DNA from: UBA4416 sp943362175
GTDB lineage: Bacteria > Bacteroidota > Bacteroidia > B-17B0 > Aurantibacillaceae
Reading direction: 5' to 3'
Length of the DNA: 64,000 nt
Assembly: GCA_943362175.1 (NCBI GenBank)
Contig: CALRIU020000004.1
Coordinates: 1-64,000, forward strand
The notes below the pieces were generated by a model that worked only from the letters and a program-made list of their open reading frames with translations, ran no database searches and was not told the origin of the DNA. The translations under genes and the position numbers were made by a program. Position 1 is the stretch's first letter. Every line of letters begins with the position of its first letter. Below are positions 34,695-42,777 of the stretch, piece after piece.

Positions 34695-35549
34695 ATGGAA
34701 TACGCCCTTTACAACGGATTAAGAACAGTCGCCCAGCCAACGCTAAAAGCCATTTGCGAGCATTGTGGTGGCTCTGTGATCGCCAAATGCGGAAGCAAGG
34801 TCGTATGGCACTGGGCACATGCTACGAAAGAGAGCTGCGATAGCTGGTATGAGCCGGAAACGGCCTGGCACCGCAACTGGAAGCATGTATTTGGTGAACG
34901 CTACAGCGAGATCAGGGTGGAGAAAGAAGGCAGCTATCATATTGCTGATGTGCTGAATAAGGATGGAATTGTCTTCGAATTTCAGAACTCTTCCATCTCC
35001 GGCCAGGAGATTGCTACGCGTGAAGCTTTTTACGGAGAGAAGATGATCTGGGTGATCAACGGGGAAGCCTTTAAAGCCAATTTTGAGATCTTTGATGATG
35101 AATTTATAAGCGAATGGGAGCTGAAGTTTGTGAGTGAATTTGAAGCCGCAGAGCGCTACGCCCCTTATGCAGCCGGGCTTATCATCGAAGACTGGCGGGT
35201 GAAGAACGAGCATGTGAAACGCCATTTAAAATCGCTGGGCTTTGTGCAGGTGAAAGAGGCGGGCATCCATTACCTGGAGCTAAAAGGAATCCTAAACAAA
35301 ACCTTCCCGGAGAAAGAGATTAGTCGGGACATCAAAGCGCTTTATGAAGCACACAAAGCGCCAGAAGATTTGAGAAAGGGAAGCTTTGCGTGGGCGCGTC
35401 CACGCCGAAGCTGGGAGGATGCCAAACGCCCTGTGTTTATCGACTTTGGAGGCGATGAGCTGTATTGGGTGAATGAGGGAATGGGAACAGAGAAGGGCAG
35501 AGGCGTGACGATCAGCAAGGAGCGGTTTGTGGGGAGGTATGCCGGTTAG
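34695..35549 (+). CDS. CoiA-like nuclease-domain protein
   Basis: The gene encodes 284 residues. The N-terminus has a small zinc-like patch (AICEHCGGSVIAKCGSKVVWHWAHATKESCD). The CoiA core follows: ETAWHRNWKHVF, then HIADVLNKDGIVFEFQNSSISGQEIATREAFYGEKMIWVIN. The core holds a PD-(D/E)xK-like arrangement: Asp in IADV, and Glu-x-Gln in FEFQNS with the conserved Ser-x-Ile. CoiA family proteins are competence-associated and process incoming DNA. Here the gene ends 9 bp before the first CRISPR repeat and is co-directional with the array transcript. Whether it is linked to immunity is inference. Confidence 0.82.
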   Translation: MEYALYNGLRTVAQPTLKAICEHCGGSVIAKCGSKVVWHWAHATKESCDSWYEPETAWHRNWKHVFGERYSEIRVEKEGSYHIADVLNKDGIVFEFQNSSISGQEIATREAFYGEKMIWVINGEAFKANFEIFDDEFISEWELKFVSEFEAAERYAPYAAGLIIEDWRVKNEHVKRHLKSLGFVQVKEAGIHYLELKGILNKTFPEKEISRDIKALYEAHKAPEDLRKGSFAWARPRRSWEDAKRPVFIDFGGDELYWVNEGMGTEKGRGVTISKERFVGRYAG

Positions 35550-35557
35550 CATTTCAG

Positions 35558-35989
35558 GTTGTGATTTGCTTTCAAATTCTGATCTTTGACCTATTGACAA
35601 CAACCCAGCACCATAGGGAGCGATGGCTTTACACGTTGTGATTTGCTTTGAAATTCTGATCTTTGACCTATTGACAACAACCAGCTGAGTCACAGCAATC
35701 ACATTCTTTCAGTTGTGATTTGCTTTGAAATTCTGATCTTTGACCTATTGACAACAACACAATGTCGATAAATCAGACGATGATTATTGTTGTGATTTGC
35801 TTTGAAATTCTGATCTTTGACCTATTGACAACAACTTAAATGGTAAGACAAATAAAACGCTGTTAGTTGTGATTTGCTTTGAAATTCTGATCTTTGACCT
35901 ATTGACAACAACACGATCTCCGCGAATCCTTGCTGTTGAGTAGTTGTGATTTGCTTTGAAATTCTGATCTTTGACCTATTGACAACAAC
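35558..35989 (+). CRISPR. CRISPR array, type II-C: six 47-nt repeats, five 30-nt spacers
   Basis: Repeats start at 35558, 35635, 35712, 35789, 35866 and 35943. Each begins GTTGTGATTTGC and ends TTGACAACAAC. Five are identical; the first differs by G to C at repeat base 16. Spacers at 35605-35634, 35682-35711, 35759-35788, 35836-35865 and 35913-35942 are all exactly 30 nt and unrelated to one another. The plus strand is the crRNA sense, because repeat bases 1-15 and 18-24 pair with the tracrRNA at 42778-42800. A terminator at 36069 follows on that strand. No AT-rich leader and no clear promoter is seen upstream of the first repeat, which directly follows the CoiA-like gene. Confidence 0.98.
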
Positions 35990-36068
35990 TGATAGGTCTT
36001 AAACGCAACAAAATCAAGGCTTTCGGTCATTTTTAGAACAGAAAAAATCGCTTGTTGTCAAACCATAA
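35990..36068 (+). other. Array-distal spacer-length segment and repeat-complementary element
   Basis: Non-coding. After the last repeat comes unrelated AT-rich DNA, and at 36052-36061 TTGTTGTCAA is the exact complement of bases within the 3' end of each repeat (TTGACAACAA, for example 35979-35988). In the array transcript the two could pair across a 63-nt loop or with any other repeat copy. The segment runs straight into the terminator hairpin. Confidence 0.5.
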
Positions 36069-36092
36069 TCCCGCTCCGGCGGGATTTTTTGG
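36068..36092 (+). terminator. Intrinsic terminator of the CRISPR array transcript
   Basis: ATCCCGC-TCCG-GCGGGAT forms a perfect 7-bp stem with tetraloop, followed by a run of T on the plus strand. The minus strand lacks a comparable T run, so it ends plus-strand (pre-crRNA) transcription before it collides with cas2. Confidence 0.88.
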
Positions 36093-36137
36093 TTTTTAGG
36101 ATTTGTAAGATGCTGAACGGCGAATCAAGGAGCTTTG

Positions 36138-36482
36138 TTAAAAAAGCTCCAGCTGTTGGGGGATATCCGGAAGGTCCTGGACTTTTTTGCCAAAAAAAAT
36201 CTCCATCTGGCCGAATTGCTTATCTGTAATTTGTAAAATGCCCACTTTCCCATGTTCCGGGAGCATGTTTTTGACACGCCTCTTATGTACATCCGCATTT
36301 TCGGCGCTGGCGCTGTGCCTCACATACATGCTGAACTGGAACATGCTGAACCCATCCTGCATGAGCTCTTTCCTGAACTTGGCTGCCAGCTTGCGGTCTT
36401 TTTTGGTTTCCGTCGGCAGATCGTACATTACTAATGTCCACATAACCCGGTAGGCGTTTAAACGTTCTGAACTCACACTCAT
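36138..36482 (-). CDS. cas2: CRISPR-associated endonuclease Cas2 (type II)
   Basis: The gene encodes 114 residues. The ferredoxin-like Cas2 core is seen: WTLVMYDLPTETKKDRKLAAKFRKELMQDGFSMFQFSMYVRH, with the conserved Asp in YDLP. It is followed by VKNMLPEHGKVGILQITDKQFGQMEIFFG and a C-terminal tail PDIPQQLELF typical of II-C/II-A Cas2. It bridges two Cas1 dimers in the spacer-integration complex. Its ATG overlaps the cas1 stop by 4 bp (ATGA), so translation is coupled. It is the last cas gene and converges on the array. Confidence 0.95.
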   Translation of the reverse strand: MSVSSERLNAYRVMWTLVMYDLPTETKKDRKLAAKFRKELMQDGFSMFQFSMYVRHSASAENADVHKRRVKNMLPEHGKVGILQITDKQFGQMEIFFGKKVQDLPDIPQQLELF

Positions 36483-37405
36483 AATTCCGGGTAGATTAAT
36501 TTCCGCTGATCACCCATGAAGCATTTGACGAGGCTTACGGCAGTACGCTGAGTGGCGACCATCAGAGGACTTTTTTCCCCTTCGATGATCACATCTAGAG
36601 TCGGGATCCTGAGCAAGGTGGCCTTATGTTCCCTGGTGAGCTCTTCCACCAGGCCGTGATCGGCAAGCATCTGGTGAACGATCTCATCGACATAAGGCCG
36701 GTAAGGTTCCATCAGGTCGTCGGCCAGGCAATAGGCATTGTAGCGGTTCCGGTGAAAAATGCCAAGCGTGGGGAGCAGGCCGGCACAAACAATGCTCCGG
36801 GCCATTGTGCCCCGTAAGATGCTGTAACCATAGTTTAAGAAATTATTAGGCGCGGGTGGGGGCGGAGCATCGACCCCTTGCGTTCTGGGAATGCGCCTGA
36901 ATCCGGAAAGATGTTTGATGAAAATACTCTGCCAGTAAAAGGCGGCCGCTGTCGCTTCGCAATTGTCGCTATCGCCGCTTTTGACGTTGCGGTGTAAGGG
37001 AGCCAGGTAATCGGCATTGATTTGCAGCTTGTTTAAAACGGCAGCCTGGTTTTTTATTTTTTGCGTGACGGTCTGGGCCCAAAGCTGCTTTTTTAAGGGC
37101 TCGCTTGCCTGGATCTGCGCCTCGTAGCGTTCCTGTTGTATTTTATTCCCCTCAATAGGCAATAGCAGGCTTTGCGGCATGTGCCGGTAATCGCAGGTGA
37201 TCAGGGCAACATTTTCCTCCTGCAAAAGCTGGATCAGTCCGCTGGTAATTGTGATCTGTGGATGATCGATAACAACGATGCCTATATCTTCTACCGGAAT
37301 AGTCGAGGCCAGTGATTCGCCTTCCACCATGCGTTCTATGCTCAGTTGCTTGTCCTTGAGCCGCAGGTAAGCCGGGTTGCCAAAATAGATGGTTTTTTTG
37401 ATCAT
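36479..37405 (-). CDS. cas1: CRISPR-associated integrase Cas1 (type II)
   Basis: The gene encodes 308 residues. An N-terminal beta domain (MIKKTIYFGNPAYLRLKDKQL ... IGIVVIDHPQITITSGLI) is followed by the helical catalytic domain. The metal-binding set is Glu150 in SDNCEATAAAFYW, His218 in GIFHRNRYNAY and Glu233 in LADDLMEPYRPYVD. The Pro-rich DAPPPPAPNNFLNYGYSIL segment is typical of type II Cas1. With Cas2 it integrates protospacers into the array. It is downstream of the RAYT gene by 15 bp and overlaps cas2. All catalytic residues are present. Confidence 0.97.
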   Translation of the reverse strand: MIKKTIYFGNPAYLRLKDKQLSIERMVEGESLASTIPVEDIGIVVIDHPQITITSGLIQLLQEENVALITCDYRHMPQSLLLPIEGNKIQQERYEAQIQASEPLKKQLWAQTVTQKIKNQAAVLNKLQINADYLAPLHRNVKSGDSDNCEATAAAFYWQSIFIKHLSGFRRIPRTQGVDAPPPPAPNNFLNYGYSILRGTMARSIVCAGLLPTLGIFHRNRYNAYCLADDLMEPYRPYVDEIVHQMLADHGLVEELTREHKATLLRIPTLDVIIEGEKSPLMVATQRTAVSLVKCFMGDQRKLIYPEL

Positions 37406-37420
37406 GGGCTTTTTATAGTG

Positions 37421-38008
37421 TTATACGATAACATCAGGCGGCGACGTGTGGTAGTGAACAAAATTAGCCACATCGCCGAACCAGTCTATCAGTTCGTTTC
37501 GTTTAAGGAAGGTTGCCTTGTCAGTGATCAGTATGGGGTAAGAAGAATGTCTCCAGTTTTTCGGATTTTCACAGCATTCGGCTTCAACCGGGTTGTAATG
37601 AATATAATGCACCAGCTTTTTAAAGTAAGCTTCGTCCTTTACAGCCTTACGGTTAAAGTTTTTCATAAAGAGGCTCCCCATGCGCCCATGGTGTTTGTTG
37701 AATGCCTGAGTATAGGCGCTGAAAAAGTTGGAGAATTGTTTGCTTAGCAGCTTTTCCAAAGTTCCAAACTTTGGAAAAGCTTCGAGGGTCTCTAACTCTT
37801 CTCCCGTCCTGATCCGTAATAGGAAATGAAAATGGTTAGGTAGCAAACAATAACAAAAGGTATCGGCGATGGGGGAAATGTATTCTTCATATTTTTGTAG
37901 AAAATACCGGTAGTTTTCTTCTGAAAGAAAAAGCTTTTCGCTTCCGTTGGCGCGATTGTAAATGTGGTAAGTAACCTCAGGAATCAATATATCCGCTTTA
38001 TATTGCAA
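37421..38008 (-). CDS. REP-associated tyrosine transposase-like protein (Y1/IS200-like), inside the cas gene row
   Basis: The gene encodes 195 residues. The start TTG at 38008 follows an in-frame TAA, so no longer form is possible. Y1_Tnp features are present: TYHIYNRANGSEKLFLSEENYRYFL, and the HUH motif in LLPNHFHFLLRI (His59, His61). The segment FFSAYTQAFNKHHGRMGSLF probably carries the catalytic Tyr99, and LVHYIHYNPVEAECCENPKNWRHSSY is the typical RAYT tail. No IS ends or target duplications are seen. It is co-directional with cas9 (81 bp upstream) and cas1 (15 bp downstream) and so should be co-transcribed. RAYTs normally mobilise REP hairpins, and REP-like hairpins occur elsewhere in this window. 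Confidence 0.88.
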   Translation of the reverse strand: MQYKADILIPEVTYHIYNRANGSEKLFLSEENYRYFLQKYEEYISPIADTFCYCLLPNHFHFLLRIRTGEELETLEAFPKFGTLEKLLSKQFSNFFSAYTQAFNKHHGRMGSLFMKNFNRKAVKDEAYFKKLVHYIHYNPVEAECCENPKNWRHSSYPILITDKATFLKRNELIDWFGDVANFVHYHTSPPDVIV

Positions 38009-38089
38009 TTAAAATTCTTCTTTACAGGTTCTGTTTTTATCTGAGTGTCTATCTTTAACTACGAATAGAATGGTTACAGAAAGCATTAA

Positions 38090-41000
38090 TCATGCTTTTG
38101 AGATGTTTCCTAACCGATCTGTTTTAAGTTTAATACAGTTCCCTTTAATCATTAAAGGTTTCTTGACCCCTTTACTATCCGTCTCAAGTAAATCACTATC
38201 ATTGAAAAACTGCATAGCTCTTTCATTCTTATTATTTGAGCCGCATTCGCTTGGAATAATTGGGGAAGAATAGTTAGATGGAACGAAATGGCATTCACCT
38301 CCTGTACAACTTATCATTTTATATATACGGTTTGACTGGATATTTGAGGCGCTGCTAAAGTCAATCGTAGCAATGTTTTCTTTTTCTTCCTGAGATCGTA
38401 TATACACTAAGTCATTTGGAGAAAGATGAAACAATATCTTTTCTCCAGTTTCCCTTTGCAATGGTACTGGACTTAATCCTTGTTTTTGGCGTTCGATGAT
38501 AATATTTAAAGGAATAGTTTCATAGCTTCTGTTTCCTTTTTCATCTTTATAAATAGCAAAGAATAGATTAGTTCCTTTAGCCGCCTCAACAAATTTTGAC
38601 TGTTTATTGCCTGTTTGGCCTACATTAAACTTGTTGCCCTTCGGTTCATAAGTGCGGAATTTTAAGATAGGCTGATGAAATTTACCATTGTTAAGCGTCG
38701 TAATGTTTTTATTCAATTCTTCAATTCCTTCAGGCGAAAAGGCCAACAACTGCGATGGAATCTCCTTCCCCTTCTCATCTAATCGCCCTTTATAATTTTT
38801 AAGATGATTAAGCAGGATTTTTTGAATGGCGGTATCCGTGATTGTATCCTTGATCCGATCTTCATCAAAGGTGTCATTTAAGTAAACCCTTGATGCAACG
38901 TTGTCTTTTACCCAATAGTATATGTCGACTTTTGATATATCTTTTTCATTCCACATATAATTCAGGTCTTTAAAGTATTTGATTAATTTCTTTTTATCCA
39001 ATCCCTCTTTTAGGAGTTTTTGTATTTCTTTTCTAAACGCCTTATCTGCAATGTCAGCGGTTGTATTCAAAGCAGCATTCAACGAAACTGTTTTTTTCTT
39101 TCTTAATTGCACCAGACCCGAAACAGTGTCTTTATGCATGGGTTTTCGGATAGCCCAGTTCACACCCTTCTGCTCCTGTAATTCTTTTACTTTAATTCCG
39201 TTTTTATCTACCCATTTTTCATAATGGTTGGCGGCTTTATTGATCACCCTTAGGTTTTGCTTAAAACTCACAACAATATGTTCCAAAGCCTCTTTTGCAT
39301 CGGCTGTAAAATTCGGCCAAGGCTTTTTGAAAATCCATTCATAATTTTTATCCGAACCTTTATTATACTTTTTATCACAAAGATTGGCTCTCAGGTCATA
39401 CCTTATACTTTGTTTTTCCTGCTTTGTTTTTCCCTTACGGAGGGCGTGCTCATTGTTCATGTAATTAACGTGTTCTTTCGTCGCACAGGCAATGATCAGC
39501 GCATCTAATGCATGATGCCGATGGTCTATTCGTTTCTTCGAAAAACCTTTTGAAAATTCGAACGGAACTGTTGGCAGTAATTTTTGATGCCGTTCATTCC
39601 ACGTAGTAAAATGTATCGTATTTGTTAATTGGTTTATGCGCTCAAATCGGGGTAAAATTAATTCATTCCATACGTCGTTCAGCCCCCAGTCCTGTTTCAG
39701 TTCACTGGTTATTTTGCCGTTTACAGGGATGAAATATTTTGAATTTACTCCATCATCGTTGCTATCCGATCGTACAATGTTGGATAACAGATTAGAAATG
39801 AACTTGCTGATATACCGGGTGTCATTCATCTGCCGTTCGATCATCTTTTCCGGGATGTCGTCGATCAGTAGCTTGTTCCGTTTGCCTCTGTTCTTTGAGT
39901 AATGCTGTTTTACAAAATCTTCATAATCGTTCAACTCAAAGATCTGAACGCTTCTTCCCATCCCTGTCTGTACTTTTTGTCCATGATGATTTTTAATAAA
40001 CTCCAAACCAATTTGATTGGCCTTTAATGTATTTACTGCTGCTTCACAAATTACCTTGTTGTTGAAGCTGTCATCAAAATAGCGGCTTTGTGGAATGATA
40101 TGCTCTATTTCATATTCGGGCGTGAACAATTTATTTAATGGGATCATTTCCCCCGTGTAAGGCGAACGGTATTTCTGTTCCAGCCAGAGTTTATACCGCT
40201 TTAAATCAGCCGATGATGGCTGCGCTGTTTTACTGATTTTTAGAATATCCTCATCTATTTTAATATCCGAATTGAGAATACTATCTTCAAAAATCTTTAG
40301 GATTTCCTGTTGCATGGGTGAATAAGGCCGTACGTTCTCGACGCGAGGATCATTCTTTAACTCTGCTAACAGTGCTTTAATACGCAGGTTTGTATTTTCA
40401 TTTTCCGTGGTCTGATGGGTGATGTTCTTACGCTCTTCAGCAGTGTTTTTCATCTCGCAACCCAGTTCAACATGTATCTCACTAAAAAAATCTTTTGTGC
40501 CATTTCCGTATTTCATCCAAATATCTTTTACTACACGCAGGGTTTCTGTAATTACCTGTTCAACAATAGGGTTCCGGAGCGAATGCTGCTTGAATTCTTT
40601 TAAGTAATCCTCTAAATCCTGTGCCGAATTCCATTTTCTAGAAACTGCCGCTTCAGAATGTCGGTTGTATACAACGTACTGGGCTAACCATAGGGGCAAG
40701 TTCTGAAAATCATTTCTTTTATGAAGTTGATGTTTGTCCGTTTTCTCTCTGACGATTTGTTTAATATCGTCGTTGGCTTCTGCGTCAATAATGTGGTCTA
40801 TTCTAATCTGTACGCTTTTATCTATTGTATCCCAACTCCAGTATTTGCCATGCCTGAGGAGAGGAAGAAGTTTTTTGATGGCTTTTTCTGAAAAAGAACC
40901 GTATTCATTTTTGAATGGAGGAAATTTCCGAAAGGCCTCTACAAAACTTTCTTCATCTAAATCATGTTTTACTGCAAAAGATTTCAGGGCTTTTTCATAC

Positions 41001-42748
41001 TCCTGTTTGTCAGTCACAGAATAGATCAGGTGCCAAAGAGACTGTTCTATTTCCTTTGTTAAAAAGTTTTCCATTATATCTTTTACTTTTCCCAGCCGTG
41101 TCCGGATAAATGTCCCGGTTTCATTCATCGGATATTTTTTATCTTCTACATAATTCCAGCGGTATTTTTCAATCTCTGCATTTAGCTGACCCTTTAATCC
41201 TTTTTGCTCGAGTAGATGTTTTATCAATGGCTTTTGCTCAATTTCCTTTTTGTTGTTCAGAAAATCAAACAAAGCTTCCTGGTCTTCAATAGTATGTAAG
41301 AAATCAGCTGTAACATTCACATCATCTGCCCTTCTGTAAATAGATAAGTTAGACATCCATTGCCAGGTTCTGAACTCCTGGTAATAGGGATTAGATTTCG
41401 GAATAACTTTCAGGTGTTGTATGTGTTTAAGGCCATTTTCACTTTTATAGATCCTGGTTTCTAATGAGCAGTTACTGATCGAAGATTTTTGGCTACGAAG
41501 CGGACGTTGGTAAAAAATAATATCATCTAGGAAAAGATGAGTGAAGTCCCTTTTGCTTAATGATAGTTGTTGAGCTTCATTGTTTCTATATAGTTCTCTA
41601 ACGCAGTCGTTGTATAAATCAGGAGAGAACAATTCAGGCTGGAGTTCAATTTGTTTTTTGAGAATTTTTCTTAATTCTTCTTTATAAAATTTGCGTTCAA
41701 TAGTACGAACCAACTTGCCTTTTATTTTTTGTTTAGTATTTTGAAGAATTGTGTCGTAAATGTATGCGCCAACTGTCTTATTGGTATTGCTAATTGTAAT
41801 TTCAGTTTTGGCTTTAATTTTTTTATAAATTTTATCTTGCTCCTTTTTGTTCATTAAATTTATTTCATCAAAGGATGGCAATGGTGTAATTCTACGTTTT
41901 TCTTTTCCGTCCTTATCTGTTTTTTTATCCTTAACAACTTTTATATCCCCATTCTCATTGAGCTCTTCGGTAATTAGGAATTCTTTTTCGGTATTTAACC
42001 AATGTGGTTCTGTCGAAAACGTTGCCGAGTAAATCCAGCCATTTTCTAAAATTATATTATACCAGTTTTTGTTATTATTCTTTTTATCTTTTTCTCCCTT
42101 TTCAATTTGGACAATTTTTAGAGATATTACGTATTCTTTTTTATCATCTGAATCTTCATCTTCTCCACGGAGTTGAAAATATCCACGTTTAATATTGAAA
42201 TTAAGTATTATCCAGGCTAGCTCTTCTTTTTCTATTTTTTGTGATAAGGCTTTTTTGCGCAGGAAATAGATCGTCCAATCATAAGGTACCAGCTTGGTTT
42301 CGCCTTTCTCATTTATTAATATTTTTGACTGGTGCTGATGAAAATCAGATAGCATTTCAGTAAAAGAGGTTTTGAAGATAAATTCCCTGTTTTTATAAGC
42401 CAGTTTTGGCTCGGTTTCTTGCCTGAATTTTCCGAAACGTTTGTCAAAATCTATTTGTGAGGCATAATGTTCCGGTAAGAAGCCTAATAGGTTCAATACC
42501 CGATGGAGTCGTTCGCGGCGCAGCAAATGGCGTTCCCTTAATCTTCTTTTACTTCTAAAGTCGGTTCTCTCAGCCGTTTGGGAAATAGAAGCGCCTTCTG
42601 CGAATTTTCCCAAAATGCCTTGGTCCATAGGAATGATCCGGCTTCCCATACCTATAATATTTCCTTTTTTATTCTCAAAATCCTGTTCTATCAACGCCCA
42701 ACCGATTGAGTTGGTTCCTAAATCCAAGCCTAAAATTTTTTTTGTCAT
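38090..42748 (-). CDS. cas9: CRISPR-associated endonuclease Cas9, type II-C, long form
   Basis: The 1552-residue length is among the longer Cas9 proteins. Visible parts in order: RuvC-I ILGLDLGTNSIGW with Asp9; an Arg-rich bridge helix (RSKRRLRERHLLRRERLHRVL, near 65-85); a large REC lobe; RuvC-II EIHVELGCEM with Glu761; HNH YEIEHIIPQSRYFDDSF with His883; and RuvC-III DHRHHALDALIIA with His1079 and Asp1082. The remainder is the PAM-interacting region. All nuclease residues appear intact, so it should cut both strands. No csn2 or cas4 is present, which fits type II-C. The start ATG at 42748 lies 30 bp from the tracrRNA 5' end on the other strand. The PAM cannot be derived from sequence alone. 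Confidence 0.98.
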   Translation of the reverse strand: MTKKILGLDLGTNSIGWALIEQDFENKKGNIIGMGSRIIPMDQGILGKFAEGASISQTAERTDFRSKRRLRERHLLRRERLHRVLNLLGFLPEHYASQIDFDKRFGKFRQETEPKLAYKNREFIFKTSFTEMLSDFHQHQSKILINEKGETKLVPYDWTIYFLRKKALSQKIEKEELAWIILNFNIKRGYFQLRGEDEDSDDKKEYVISLKIVQIEKGEKDKKNNNKNWYNIILENGWIYSATFSTEPHWLNTEKEFLITEELNENGDIKVVKDKKTDKDGKEKRRITPLPSFDEINLMNKKEQDKIYKKIKAKTEITISNTNKTVGAYIYDTILQNTKQKIKGKLVRTIERKFYKEELRKILKKQIELQPELFSPDLYNDCVRELYRNNEAQQLSLSKRDFTHLFLDDIIFYQRPLRSQKSSISNCSLETRIYKSENGLKHIQHLKVIPKSNPYYQEFRTWQWMSNLSIYRRADDVNVTADFLHTIEDQEALFDFLNNKKEIEQKPLIKHLLEQKGLKGQLNAEIEKYRWNYVEDKKYPMNETGTFIRTRLGKVKDIMENFLTKEIEQSLWHLIYSVTDKQEYEKALKSFAVKHDLDEESFVEAFRKFPPFKNEYGSFSEKAIKKLLPLLRHGKYWSWDTIDKSVQIRIDHIIDAEANDDIKQIVREKTDKHQLHKRNDFQNLPLWLAQYVVYNRHSEAAVSRKWNSAQDLEDYLKEFKQHSLRNPIVEQVITETLRVVKDIWMKYGNGTKDFFSEIHVELGCEMKNTAEERKNITHQTTENENTNLRIKALLAELKNDPRVENVRPYSPMQQEILKIFEDSILNSDIKIDEDILKISKTAQPSSADLKRYKLWLEQKYRSPYTGEMIPLNKLFTPEYEIEHIIPQSRYFDDSFNNKVICEAAVNTLKANQIGLEFIKNHHGQKVQTGMGRSVQIFELNDYEDFVKQHYSKNRGKRNKLLIDDIPEKMIERQMNDTRYISKFISNLLSNIVRSDSNDDGVNSKYFIPVNGKITSELKQDWGLNDVWNELILPRFERINQLTNTIHFTTWNERHQKLLPTVPFEFSKGFSKKRIDHRHHALDALIIACATKEHVNYMNNEHALRKGKTKQEKQSIRYDLRANLCDKKYNKGSDKNYEWIFKKPWPNFTADAKEALEHIVVSFKQNLRVINKAANHYEKWVDKNGIKVKELQEQKGVNWAIRKPMHKDTVSGLVQLRKKKTVSLNAALNTTADIADKAFRKEIQKLLKEGLDKKKLIKYFKDLNYMWNEKDISKVDIYYWVKDNVASRVYLNDTFDEDRIKDTITDTAIQKILLNHLKNYKGRLDEKGKEIPSQLLAFSPEGIEELNKNITTLNNGKFHQPILKFRTYEPKGNKFNVGQTGNKQSKFVEAAKGTNLFFAIYKDEKGNRSYETIPLNIIIERQKQGLSPVPLQRETGEKILFHLSPNDLVYIRSQEEKENIATIDFSSASNIQSNRIYKMISCTGGECHFVPSNYSSPIIPSECGSNNKNERAMQFFNDSDLLETDSKGVKKPLMIKGNCIKLKTDRLGNISKA

Positions 42749-42772
42749 ATCGTTTTATTTGATTTATATTTG
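42741..42772 (+). promoter_or_regulatory. Promoter of the tracrRNA
   Basis: TTTG at 42741-42744 and TATATTTG at 42765-42772 are separated by 20 nt, a full match to the Bacteroidota TTTG/TAnnTTTG promoter. Transcription should begin near 42779, exactly at the anti-repeat. The -33 element overlaps the first codons of cas9 on the opposite strand. Confidence 0.75.
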
Positions 42773-42777
42773 TAACT

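Noticed and set aside
35605..35942. Self-targeting spacers within the window
   Set aside because: No spacer was seen to match another position of this window by eye; a genome-wide search would be needed for a firm statement.
35558..36092. Array transcribed on the minus strand together with cas2
   Set aside because: The tracrRNA anti-repeat complements the plus-strand repeat, and the terminator after the array works only on the plus strand.
37421..38008. Complete IS200-type insertion sequence
   Set aside because: No subterminal hairpins or defined ends could be recognised next to the gene; only the transposase-like gene itself is supported.
36138..42748. Type II-A or II-B assignment
   Set aside because: I found no csn2 or cas4 in the row or its flanks; only cas9, cas1, cas2 and the RAYT gene are present, which fits II-C.
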